From: Bacteroidota bacterium
GTDB lineage: Bacteria; Bacteroidota; Ignavibacteria; UBA10030; UBA8401
Direction of reading: 5' to 3'
Assembly (NCBI GenBank): GCA_021796215.1
Contig: JAJYOK010000004.1
Span: forward strand, 120,029 to 184,028
DNA: 64,000 bases
Position numbers and translations under genes: made by a program. Positions 53,701 to 60,624 of the stretch are shown in pieces (position 1 is the first letter of the stretch; each line of letters starts with the position of its first letter). The notes beneath the pieces were generated by a model. It had not been told where the DNA came from. It saw only the letters and a program-made list of their open reading frames with translations, and searched no databases.

Positions 53701-55730
53701 TTCGTCTCATAGGGTGGTGTTCCAGAAACACTTCCTATACGATAGTTGTACACGAATGTCCAGTCATTGTTTATTGCCACTCTGTTATCCCAGGAACTAC
53801 CTGTTTGTAAAGAGACGGATACGGCAGTGAGCGCAGTGAAATTACCCGCCCCTTCTTTTTTCCAAATCCGCAAATACGTATTGTCGAGCACAATAACTCG
53901 TTCATCGGCAAATTGTACTTTGCTTGAAGAAGAAAAACTTCCGAACTGTTGAGTCGAGGAGGTTGTTACCTTGTAAAAGCCGGTCGTATTATCATATTTC
54001 AGATTATACATGTACAGATTTGAATTGTTCCATCGCCCTATGTACCCGCTCTGAAGAGCTATTTGTTCGGTGCTTCCCAACGATGTCGCAATAGAAATCG
54101 GCCCATAGAATACATACCCACTACTGCTCTTTTTCCACTGCACCAAACCTAACACTCCACTGCTATCATATACCGCCATATTTTCGTTGATGTAAAACGT
54201 TGTCTTCGGAAAACCTGAAATAGTTGGATAACCAACAACGTCCCAAGATTTCAACAAGGTATCCCATCTCCATACCTGCAATTTCCCAATCACATTCGTA
54301 TCACCGACTATGGCTGCAACATAACTCCCTGTTGGAGAAATATCTGCAAAAAGTTTCTTGTGTGGTGTATAAATATTACTTGCCGAATCGCAAATGTCCA
54401 TTTGCCAGTCCTGTGTATCGTCCCGCCAGTCATAGACAAGAATTTTATTATTTTGCCCTTTCGTGCGGTATACAAGCAGAACGTGGTCATCGGTTGCTTT
54501 GAGAAACCCGACAGTATCCGCGATAGCATCTGTTAACGTAACGGTTTTTGATTTCCATTCCCCTACCCATTTTCTTATCTGCAATTGCGAGTTGTGATTA
54601 TCATAACCCGCGACCACTGTCGCAGCTGAAACAACCTGTCCCTTGGAGCCGACTGAAAGCGAGAAATTGTTGGTGTACGATGGGGTAGCTGTTTGCGTGG
54701 TAATCTGTGTCGTCCCTCCCGACGGCGTCTGAACCGAACTCAGGACATAGTATTTTGTTGAATCATACGAGAAACTGAACGATGGTAGCGCATGGCTGCT
54801 GCCATCAAGTGCAATAACTGAGGTCAGAAGTCTTTTTTTCTTCGTGCCACTTCCGATCAACTGATAGGAAAGATCAAAACTCTTGATGGGCTGTATTGAT
54901 GCCGGTGTCGGAAAAACTTTAATAGAATCGAGATATTTGCTCTCATAATACGAAAGCTTATAGTCGCTCGTTGCCACATTTTGATATTCGTTTGTATCTC
55001 GTGCCGCGCGAATGAACCGTATTGTTTGTCCACTGAGACTATCGGCGATGTGGTCGATATAGGACGCTCGCGTGTAACTAAGATTGCTCCCGCTGCTTCC
55101 CACAGGCAAAGCCACTTGCTCTTGATTGTAGTAATAGTTAAAGAGAATGACGCCATAAGGATCAATCGTTTGGGAAAGGTCCCACTCATAACAAACCTGC
55201 GTGGCATTTGAGTCGCTTGAAAAATCTGTTACCCTTCCGCCCCACGCATACAGACACCGGTTCGCTTGCTTTGGGCCAATCCCTGTTTGAAAATCTCCAA
55301 ACTTTGATTTTGACCCGTCGCTTTTTGTTATTGTTATACCGGTGATGTAGTCCCCGGATGTTGTGAACTCAATCTTCCAATAAGGATTGTTTTCAAGCCG
55401 AAACACGCCGCTGTTATCTTTCACTATTCTGGCGGTGCCTGCACTGCTGACATAATAGAATTCGTCGTCATCTGTCGCCGTTGTTCCCTTCAAATCGGCT
55501 TTGATGCTTTCAAATTCCAGCGACCAACCGGCGCCGACCCAGCTCGCCTGAACATCTCTGTTCTCGTCAGAAACGATCGTCGGAACTTGTGAGCTCGAAT
55601 AATGCAAAGCCACTCCTGGTACGACTGGGACGGAGTAACTAAGTGAGCCGTCAAAAAGATTGGCAAGGTTCTGACTTGCTGTTATATGTGAAAAAAACAA
55701 AACGCCGAAAACAAACATCAAACGTTTCAT
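47712..55730 (-). CDS. Rhs2: secreted Rhs/YD-repeat protein with NlpC/P60 peptidase tip
   Basis: A 2672-aa protein. It has a signal peptide (1-19), an N-terminal beta region (SYSVPVVPGVALHYSSSQVP, WVGAGWSLEFESI), two concanavalin-like domains in the middle (VDDFEDGDLAGWTITDNYTQ; a LamG type domain with YAPLDAAYQVAQPTIEAWVNF), a long YD-repeat region (YDGFGRI, YNFLGQL, YDKAGRL, YDQVGRV) and the Rhs core end (YIHKDHLGSVRVA, RFTGQEFDLETSMHNFRARMY, YGYAGGNPVSFVDPTGM). The tip (about 2545-2672) is an NlpC/P60 peptidase: C2571 in GIDCSALV, H2627 in SNDHTAFYAG, and HAHG at 2639-2642. Such domains cut peptidoglycan peptides. It lies 75 bp after pilC. Confidence 0.92.
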   Translation of the reverse strand: MKRLMFVFGVLFFSHITASQNLANLFDGSLSYSVPVVPGVALHYSSSQVPTIVSDENRDVQASWVGAGWSLEFESIKADLKGTTATDDDEFYYVSSAGTARIVKDNSGVFRLENNPYWKIEFTTSGDYITGITITKSDGSKSKFGDFQTGIGPKQANRCLYAWGGRVTDFSSDSNATQVCYEWDLSQTIDPYGVILFNYYYNQEQVALPVGSSGSNLSYTRASYIDHIADSLSGQTIRFIRAARDTNEYQNVATSDYKLSYYESKYLDSIKVFPTPASIQPIKSFDLSYQLIGSGTKKKRLLTSVIALDGSSHALPSFSFSYDSTKYYVLSSVQTPSGGTTQITTQTATPSYTNNFSLSVGSKGQVVSAATVVAGYDNHNSQLQIRKWVGEWKSKTVTLTDAIADTVGFLKATDDHVLLVYRTKGQNNKILVYDWRDDTQDWQMDICDSASNIYTPHKKLFADISPTGSYVAAIVGDTNVIGKLQVWRWDTLLKSWDVVGYPTISGFPKTTFYINENMAVYDSSGVLGLVQWKKSSSGYVFYGPISIATSLGSTEQIALQSGYIGRWNNSNLYMYNLKYDNTTGFYKVTTSSTQQFGSFSSSSKVQFADERVIVLDNTYLRIWKKEGAGNFTALTAVSVSLQTGSSWDNRVAINNDWTFVYNYRIGSVSGTPPYETKIFGYSWNRATGVYDDAGSIQQHYCSIMPYRSQYSPNMILSDDYISAIMVVVIGTGQDYGEPTIGAFKLDRTNPSSWNSNERETYAMAGITGDSTQVIVGGRLIGSFDKNGDCLTNFFHDIDKNFGSSITVYRASQVTQNSNMGTSTSVVTRNYSFDAAPTFDPSLTYAGYGWVKDSLATGQGGSTTTSFSNVLSQPRLRGAMTRVERYKQGGVTLVDREIPTFATHQDPNKWYLYQVRKTADTSYVDGITKAAYYAYNDTNGEISKVTNIVGVQSDIGGVRDKVTNLTYAFSQYSSMKTANMLSQIYEKADSAVGQMSQISAFANGGGAIDSAKFTISTMGDQTVTYSYVNDNGYDYVGTAPGRPDIARCDGSSGSGSFIGQRGRTYYLTAYAGTGMASAQITANYDGGILISKKRTEYDGNYRPLRSLTYDGANWITTDSIVSRDSYGHITQSDNIDKVRTTTLYGYNSTLPVATAVNATPSQVFVDDFEDGDLAGWTITDNYTQGNTTWANENGSMKQTDYGSAVSEENDHILHDNGSEITGSTVFEFDLKIADSDSWDLTIAMGGGQWDGVHGASLNSPHTEEAVWTAINNETWYYLDTGGWKTIKSGLTVGKKYHFKIVANAATSTADYYVDGVRMISAGGFRTSTTGFQKIEFGNYGYATVNTIWYIDNVRMYSAGALVTSTGYNPSTRQVTSTTDVNGTSTYYQYDGFGRIISTTNTDDAVLSQRYYYYSRDGHGGTFTSSDPDYSETITYPQGFSKSGLAGYWRLEGSVTDEMTGTISTTIGLTSTKGSMGGALTFSGSTSSYSYAPLDAAYQVAQPTIEAWVNFSSTASVTMVCASVSGAWADGRGYYLCTSASGNLTLVLGNASGAWKAVNGSTVLQTGKWYHVAGTYDGTYLRVYVNGQLDGSVNIGGITISYTPRSGCGPNPSTLYLGIMHNSNNSSPSYAPDLAYALNGTMDEVKIYNRALSGSEILSHYNASVNTLYSDGLGRTIQSHTHDGFNDLVAAVEYDSLGRAFRNWRPYSCNTSYKYDASYSSHAISIFGISNPYTETVFKPDPLSRDSVDKQVGYSVSDEAILHDYGSATLSDGIVYQYAQVKQKQSNSGSTPWIDSRQYADRLGRVVQSSVYAETGGGDTLTTKTTYNFLSEPVIQIAPKGDSTIYTYNFLGQLTQKKNPDEGTSKYIYDKAGRLRFMIDSLGLASSPNKVLYWKYDSFGRVLEKGYITSISWGDGSTLQNYANTSPSYPTTPLTWRKKYTYDAGSTGSGNLVGKLSSVLTNNDDDSVAEVEEYFTYDKFGNVTSVSQKVIDYNSSTSYITNYQYDLLRRATEIDYPASSYSAVNVTYQYDQVGRVTQVGQVSGNPFANYAYDTKGQMATETLNPVGAPTQPRTFGYDVHGWLTSISSNLFTEKIAYSSGGYNSNEGFYHGIIATDTSSYPIEGYSTLGYKFQYDNFGRLITADNTLAAMDVGVGAATSYDKNSNIKTIKRGTGSNLTYTYYTGNNQVQNTGSGNYTYDVTGNLTVSAPTQFQFTYDPFTELTMSAVSTVIYQNTYFEYGGAKQRVLKSTTTETSSTSTLYLHGGSDYPLMEKVSDGTERTYVYGPTGLIAMRVNSTWYYIHKDHLGSVRVASSSGTTANAAYDYDAYGTVGRATQNVSSPYRFTGQEFDLETSMHNFRARMYDSNLGMFYAADPAHQTHSRYGYAGGNPVSFVDPTGMMTAMAPGQPSMDDILRHLWESDMGLLGGGGGGTFDASYAGPNGTDAFGNYPNTPVGALPDGNGGYIIGQVDVFSSPQVVGHDENNNPIYAMGTTVFRGNGGYWQTIYYGTGTDGAYTTNSKGEIVQIAPPTMEWQTETVWVPGNGRSYYQNALNYKDVPYAYGKIDPYGVGIDCSALVCLATGNRDHVWTTKSGTQPPGDWINISPPTTSPDDFLNFVQEGDLFVWSNDHTAFYAGDGSLFHAHGREGNPTGYTHDAVWWLNNHGYPIVYRQGGR

Positions 55731-55805
55731 CGATCACTCCTCCAATTTATCTCTGTTGAAATATTGTCAAATTATTTTCGCAACGTTACACTGAAGTATT
55801 ATTTG

Positions 55806-56978
55806 TTACTGTCCGCTTGTGATATTCACCAGATCAAACATCGGCAAATACATTGCAATGAGAATTCCGGCAACAACGACACCGAGAATCACAATGATCA
55901 CCGGCTCTATAACCGATGAGAGTGTTTCAATCTTCGCATCAATTTCCTTCTCATAATAGTCCGCAACTTTCAGCAGCATGAGATCAAGCTCGCTCGCCTC
56001 TTCGCCGACCGCGATCATCTGTGCTACCATAGGCGGAAAGAGTTTCGACTCGAACAACGGTTCGGCAACCGCCCGCCCCTGCCTGACAAAATTCATGATC
56101 GTTCCTATTTCTTCGTTGATCTCGTTATTCACAAAAATCTTTTGTGTGACCTTTAACGCCTCGACGAGCGCAACCTGAGCATGGAGCAATGTTCCCAATG
56201 TCCGGCAAAACCGGGCAACAAGATTTTTAAGAAGCATCGCTCCGATATAGGGGAGTCGAAACGCATAGCGTTCCACCTTCAACCGAACAATCCTGCTGCG
56301 GCTTATATTTCGCACCATGAAGATACCAGCGATAATGCCAACAAGAGCATAATACCCATACGCGCTCACAGCATCGCTTACACCGAGCACAAATTGCGTT
56401 GACGCAGGAAGCGCCACCTGAAAATTTCTGAACATCTCGGCGAACGTCGGAACGATGAACACCATGAGAAACGTCACGGCACCGGCGGCAACTGATAAGA
56501 CCACCATCGGATAAGCAAGCGCCTGAAGAACTCTTCGCTTCAGCGCATCCATCTTCTCCAAATGATCAGCAAGGTTCGAGAGAACTTCAGGCAACCGACC
56601 TGTTTCCTGCCCTACTTCTGCTGTAGCAACAAAGAGATTGTCAAACTCTTCTGCGTGAGAAGCTAAAGCGCCTGCGAGCGAATTTCCTTTTCTGATCTCC
56701 TCTCCTAAGGAAGCGATCACCATCCGCACGCGATCTCTCTTCGATTGCTGTGAAAGAATTTCCAACGCGCGAACGAGCGAGATGCGGGATTGCACCATCA
56801 CGCTCAGTTGTGTGAAGAACTCTGCTTTCTCTCTGTTATTCCATCTTCTTCCTGTAAAAATATTTTTCACAGTCTGCAGAAAAGTTGTGGATACTACCGT
56901 ATCCCTCCCGCTTAGGCTTTGCTCTTTTGCAGATGGTGCTTGCGCAAGCAGCAGTTCGATATTGGACTCGCTTCGCAT
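55806..56978 (-). CDS. pilC: PilC/GspF inner-membrane platform protein
   Basis: A 390-aa protein with two GspF domains and three transmembrane segments (about 165-190, 212-232, 363-383). Typical blocks: FFTQLSVMVQSRISLVRALEILSQQ, GNSLAGALASHAEEFDNLFVATAEVGQETGRLPEVLSNLADHLE, and in the second half FCRTLGTLLHAQVALVEALKVTQK and MVAQMIAVGEEASELDLMLLKVADYYEKEID. It begins 1 bp after the PilW-like stop. Rhs2 follows it. Confidence 0.92.
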   Translation of the reverse strand: MRSESNIELLLAQAPSAKEQSLSGRDTVVSTTFLQTVKNIFTGRRWNNREKAEFFTQLSVMVQSRISLVRALEILSQQSKRDRVRMVIASLGEEIRKGNSLAGALASHAEEFDNLFVATAEVGQETGRLPEVLSNLADHLEKMDALKRRVLQALAYPMVVLSVAAGAVTFLMVFIVPTFAEMFRNFQVALPASTQFVLGVSDAVSAYGYYALVGIIAGIFMVRNISRSRIVRLKVERYAFRLPYIGAMLLKNLVARFCRTLGTLLHAQVALVEALKVTQKIFVNNEINEEIGTIMNFVRQGRAVAEPLFESKLFPPMVAQMIAVGEEASELDLMLLKVADYYEKEIDAKIETLSSVIEPVIIVILGVVVAGILIAMYLPMFDLVNITSGQ

Positions 56979-56979
56979 T

Positions 56980-57513
56980 CTACTCCATGCTCACAGTTGG
57001 GTAAGCAAACAATTCTTTCGAGCTTAACGGAAGATGAACAACCGTCTCTGCGGTGTATGCATAGTCTCGCTGCATTCCCGTAACGCTGATTGCAACGCTC
57101 TCTAATGGTTTTCTTTGAGCATCACCAGCAACAGTTTCTGTTGAACCTTTGTTGGCATCGGTGATCGAAACCGAATAGACGATGAGCTGGTTGCCAAAAG
57201 AGACACCATTCCGCAGCACATTATTCTTGCTGAAATGATACACGACAAATCGAGCCGCACCCGTATGAACAGCGAGCAACGAGTCGCTCAACTCAGGCAA
57301 TGCGGTGGAACGATTGAGATCAAGTGCGACCTGCTCGGTGATGCGATGAACAACTTCTTCTACTTCTCTTTTCTCCTTCCACCTGCCTGTGATTTTGGCG
57401 GCAAAGAGAAATAACGAAAGAGAGAAACTCACCAAAAGCGATCCGACGATCATGACAACCAAAATCTCCTGGATCGTAAACCCTGATTCACTATTCAGTC
57501 TAAAATCTCTCAT
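56980..57513 (-). CDS. Minor pseudopilin (GspJ/PilW-like)
   Basis: A 177-aa prepilin with cleavage site G11-F12 and E16 at +5 (SGFTIQEILVVMIVGSLLVSFSLSLFLF), then a basic/acidic stretch KREVEEVVHRITEQVALDLNR as in GspJ/PilW. It overlaps the preceding gene by ATGA, which fixes the start at 57513. It is likely a tip subunit of the pseudopilus. Confidence 0.8.
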   Translation of the reverse strand: MRDFRLNSESGFTIQEILVVMIVGSLLVSFSLSLFLFAAKITGRWKEKREVEEVVHRITEQVALDLNRSTALPELSDSLLAVHTGAARFVVYHFSKNNVLRNGVSFGNQLIVYSVSITDANKGSTETVAGDAQRKPLESVAISVTGMQRDYAYTAETVVHLPLSSKELFAYPTVSME

Positions 57514-57905
57514 TGTTTCACAGGAAAAAGTTTGCACAGCATAAGTATCTTTTTGCCGGGTTGAAAATCCTTTTGGGGATGTTTCACCGCTCCGACAGAA
57601 ACTATGACTGACACTAATTGACCGTGCATTTCAGAATGTCTTTCGACGATCAACCCTTCTTTTGTCGAGAATGTGGTATCCGAAAAGCTCCGCTCACGAG
57701 AGACCTGCGACAACTCCGACTGAGCAAGAAGCGATGCCTTTGCTTCAAGCAATGAAGTGTCTCCGAACATAAAATTTGTCATCGTTGTGATGAGAGGCAG
57801 GAGGACACTGACAAAGAGCGCCATTGCAACGATCGTCTCAACGAGTGTGTATCCTTCTTCCCCAAAGGGGTTTGCAACATTATTTTTCATGCTCATCATT
57901 CTCAT
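57510..57905 (-). CDS. Minor pseudopilin (GspI/PilV-like)
   Basis: A 131-aa prepilin with cleavage site G18-Y19 and E23 at +5 (EGYTLVETIVAMALFVSVLLPLITTMTN), then ASLLAQSELSQVSRERSF, the GspI/PilV pattern. It overlaps the 495-aa gene before it and the GspJ-like gene after it, both by ATGA. Confidence 0.8.
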   Translation of the reverse strand: MRMMSMKNNVANPFGEEGYTLVETIVAMALFVSVLLPLITTMTNFMFGDTSLLEAKASLLAQSELSQVSRERSFSDTTFSTKEGLIVERHSEMHGQLVSVIVSVGAVKHPQKDFQPGKKILMLCKLFPVKQ

Positions 57906-59389
57906 AGCCAGTCTATGACCTGATACCGTTGTGAATCGAAGCCGAGCGGCAGAAGAAAACTCTTCGGCAGCGCTGTCCGATCAACCAAGCCGCTGCGCAG
58001 CCAATCAATGTATGTTGTCGGAGCTTCGTAGAAATAAAAACTCCTCGTTACCACAGAGCCAATCACTGTTCCATCAAGCGTTGTCTTCCCTTGTGAATAG
58101 ACCAAGCCAACAACAGTTGCCCTGGGCATCAACTGCAAACAATCTGGCATATTGTCATCCGCATTCTCTTGAAGCATCATCACCGTCCCCTCGACACGCG
58201 AGCCTTTTTCCATGACAATTTGTTGAGCAGCATGGGAAGCAGTATCAAGATGAAGTGAGATAAGGACAGACGGATACGATGCTACAGCGCCACTATGAAG
58301 TGTAATCCGTGGAGAAATGATTTGGGCGGAAAGATGAGCGGTGGAAGCAACATCAATTGAGGTGAAACTGAAAAGGATGGCGTCTATGAACTGAGCAGAA
58401 GCCGGAATTTGAATTGCTTCGGTAGAAAGAAGTGCAATTGATCCCTGAAGTGAACAATGATCACGAAGTAAAAGAGAGCCACGCACGATGAGATACAACG
58501 GAGGGCCTCGGCGAGTGATCGTATTGTCCAATACCGCATTGCCGACGATGAACACATACTCGATGCTATCCGGGATGCTCGGAATCGCATACACACCCTT
58601 CTCTCCTCCATTTACTATCCACGTCTGTGAGTCTGATATGTCCTCTCTTCGTTTTTTTGTGAAGAGCGCTTTCATCATTGCAACGTTCCGTTGCAGAAAC
58701 CTTTCATCAAAAAGACTCGCAGCAGCCGTGGATGTTTTAGTCACACTGCCTGTAACAGGCAGCGAGTGTGGAGTCGGCGCACCGGGAATACTTCCAACCG
58801 TTGCACCATAAGGTCCGACAATGACATTTCCTTTGATCTGTGATGAGCCAGCGAAGACAAGCTGATGCTCGGTATTAGCAAGTATCACGGCATTGTCAAA
58901 CCGAGAACCGGGCAACGCTCCGGCAAGCGCAAACCGCTCTGATGTCGCATGCTTTGTCGCTCCGGTCGAGTGAATCAGCATGAACGCTCCCCACGGGATG
59001 AGAGAAACTGTGGAACGGCTGCCATCATCGAATGCAATGGTGGTGTTATGTGTCGTTGCAGCAAAGAGATCGTCAGCTGGCGTGTTGAAAGATGAAGCGA
59101 GTGCTGAGGTAATACCGTTCTGCGCGGCATATTCAGTTGCTGTCTGCTCCACCCGACGATGAACAAGCTCTGTATGGAGAAACAAGAATGAGAGAAGCGA
59201 TGAAGCGAGGAGGGCAAGAATCGTGATCAATAACAGCACGGATGGCAAAGCGTATCCATCTTCTGAGTAACGATAGCCAACATTGAAAATCCCTTTGGGA
59301 CGATCCATGAAAGCTGCCTGCTTTTGAACGCTTGATGTATTCGAGACTTTCTTTCCGCTCAATATCTTAGCAAGCACTGAGAAATGCAA
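57902..59389 (-). CDS. PilX/GspK-position protein with single membrane helix and beta-rich body
   Basis: A 495-aa protein with one transmembrane helix (about 47-71, GYALPSVLLLITILALLASSLLSFLFL) whose start (SEDGYALPS) recalls the prepilin form G-Y-A-L-x-S without the +5 Glu. The rest is beta-rich with repeated INxxA strands (VFIVGNAVLDNTI, LYLIVRGSLLLRDHCSLQGSIALLST), like bactofilin or beta-helix proteins. By position (before the I- and J-like pseudopilins) it matches the PilX/GspK slot, and as in GspK the +5 Glu is absent. It lies 24 bp after the AraC-type gene. An ATG at 59308 is a possible alternative start. Confidence 0.7.
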   Translation of the reverse strand: MHFSVLAKILSGKKVSNTSSVQKQAAFMDRPKGIFNVGYRYSEDGYALPSVLLLITILALLASSLLSFLFLHTELVHRRVEQTATEYAAQNGITSALASSFNTPADDLFAATTHNTTIAFDDGSRSTVSLIPWGAFMLIHSTGATKHATSERFALAGALPGSRFDNAVILANTEHQLVFAGSSQIKGNVIVGPYGATVGSIPGAPTPHSLPVTGSVTKTSTAAASLFDERFLQRNVAMMKALFTKKRREDISDSQTWIVNGGEKGVYAIPSIPDSIEYVFIVGNAVLDNTITRRGPPLYLIVRGSLLLRDHCSLQGSIALLSTEAIQIPASAQFIDAILFSFTSIDVASTAHLSAQIISPRITLHSGAVASYPSVLISLHLDTASHAAQQIVMEKGSRVEGTVMMLQENADDNMPDCLQLMPRATVVGLVYSQGKTTLDGTVIGSVVTRSFYFYEAPTTYIDWLRSGLVDRTALPKSFLLPLGFDSQRYQVIDWL

Positions 59390-59408
59390 GAAAAAAAAGT
59401 TTACAAAT

Positions 59409-59455
59409 GCGGTTTACTTTTCCGGTTTATTTTTGCGGTTTACTTTTGCGGTATA
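59409..59455. repeat. Three-copy 13-bp tandem repeat at the end of the AraC-type gene
   Basis: GCGGTTTACTTTT (59409-59421), CCGGTTTATTTTT (59422-59434), GCGGTTTACTTTT (59435-59447) and a partial fourth unit. On the minus strand it encodes the last residues (TAKVNRKNKPEK) and the stop codon of the regulator. A unit is not a multiple of 3, so a copy change would alter the C-terminus. Confidence 0.8.
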
Positions 59456-59980
59456 GATTTCCGCATGAACGATGGGAAGAATTTTCCCTCCTGAAGAAAT
59501 TCCTTTGCCAGACCCTTCGGACCTTCGACTGTCACCCCCGTTTGAGTATGCAGCGACTGTCGCCGTCGTTTCACTGTTCTCATTGTCAGGTTGAATGACC
59601 ACGATGTTGTCGGGGTTGAGATGTTTATTGTATCGTCTCATGGTGTCTTTTCTCTTCTTCATCCGGTTGTGGGCTGCACGGTATTCCCCCATTGTCATGC
59701 CGACCACTTTCTTGAACGTTGTGTCTCCTGAATCCTCCCGAATTTCGAAGAGGTTGCATATCTCAAGACATTGAAGATCGGTCTCGACCAACAAACGCTC
59801 CATCGCTTCGATCCGTTGAGCGAGAATGAAATGAGAAATCTGGCGATGATCTTGCCGGTGAAATTCTTTTCGCAGTGTCTCCTGCGAGAGGTTGAGCTTT
59901 GCCGCAACTTCCTTAAGGGATTTAAGTTCGAAAATATTTTTGATAATGAATGCTTTTACATTACTAATATTGATGGGCAT
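59414..59980 (-). CDS. AraC-type transcriptional regulator heading the secretion-Rhs locus
   Basis: A 188-aa protein with an AraC helix-turn-helix pair: LKSLKEVAAKLNLSQETLRKEFHRQDHRQISHFILAQRIEAMERLLVETD and the second helix pair CLEICNLFEIREDSGDTTFKKVVGMTMGEYRAAHNR. No ligand domain; the C-terminal ~65 residues are low-complexity. The ATG at 59980 has GGGGAG before it and is preferred to one nine codons upstream. It is the first gene of the minus-strand run and is followed at 24 bp by the PilX-like gene, so it likely controls the locus. Confidence 0.85.
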   Translation of the reverse strand: MPINISNVKAFIIKNIFELKSLKEVAAKLNLSQETLRKEFHRQDHRQISHFILAQRIEAMERLLVETDLQCLEICNLFEIREDSGDTTFKKVVGMTMGEYRAAHNRMKKRKDTMRRYNKHLNPDNIVVIQPDNENSETTATVAAYSNGGDSRRSEGSGKGISSGGKILPIVHAEIYTAKVNRKNKPEK

Positions 59981-60422
59981 TTGAACTCCCCGATTGATGG
60001 TGACCACAAGAAAGCTCGTGTGTGAAACATAGAAGAATGAAGCAGCGTGTGTAATGAAAAATTACTTGTTCGTAATAGGATGTTCAAAGAATAAAAGACA
60101 CCCTTCCCTCTTTTTCAATTCCGCATTTCCAAAAATATTACACGCGCTGCAGAATACGCCTTACACTAAGATTTCTTTTTTGAAAGGAATGTTTTTTAGG
60201 TCACACTATTGGAAGAAACCTTGCTCTTCAACCGATTCGCATTGTTATTTAAGAAAATTCTTATTCTTTGTCAAGTGGTGGAACGATAACATAGCGGTGG
60301 AAAGTTCTTTGCAATAGAACCAATGTGTTGGAGAGGGTAGCAGAATCTCTGGCATGTTTGCCCGACTGAACAAGAAATCCATTCTTCTTTTTCTCTTCCC
60401 TCGGTTCTATTGTTTTACCATA
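59981..60422. other. Intergenic stretch between AraC gene and recombinase operon
   Basis: 442 bp, AT-rich, with no credible gene. It should hold the promoter of the AraC-headed locus (minus) and of the small gene plus recombinase (plus). Confidence 0.4.
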
Positions 60423-60563
60423 ATGAAGCCTGATGAAAAAACATTGACTCAGTTTAAGCAGCTCTACAAGGATGAATTCGGTGACGAACTCACCGATCAA
60501 GAAGCATTTGACCGCTTCTCAAGACTCGTAAATGCTCTCCGAATCATCTATTACTCCGACTAA
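60423..60563 (+). CDS. Small protein preceding a serine recombinase
   Basis: A 46-aa protein, MKPDEKTLTQFKQLYKDEF then GDELTDQEAFDRFSRLVNALRIIYYSD. Similar 40-60-aa proteins (FK-xYKxEFG-x-DxEA) commonly lie before element recombinases; their role is unknown. An ATG 23 codons upstream gives a hydrophobic extension with no ribosome site. The 60-bp gap to the recombinase holds a 20-bp palindrome. Confidence 0.6.
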   Translation: MKPDEKTLTQFKQLYKDEFGDELTDQEAFDRFSRLVNALRIIYYSD

Positions 60564-60589
60564 AACTACCGCTCTTGACAACTGTAACA

Positions 60590-60609
60590 GGTACGATACT
60601 GTACGTACC
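60590..60609. other. 20-bp imperfect palindrome before recombinase (operator or attachment core)
   Basis: GGTACG (60590-60595), 8-bp centre, CGTACC (60604-60609), 16 bp before the recombinase ATG; a TTGACA lies at 60575-60580. It could be a recombinase attachment site or an operator. Confidence 0.4.
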
Positions 60610-60624
60610 GAAAAATAACATTCC

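Noticed and set aside
29465..55730. Rhs proteins as type VI secretion cargo
   Set aside because: No PAAR domain, VgrG, Hcp or EagR genes are present. Both proteins carry Sec signal peptides.
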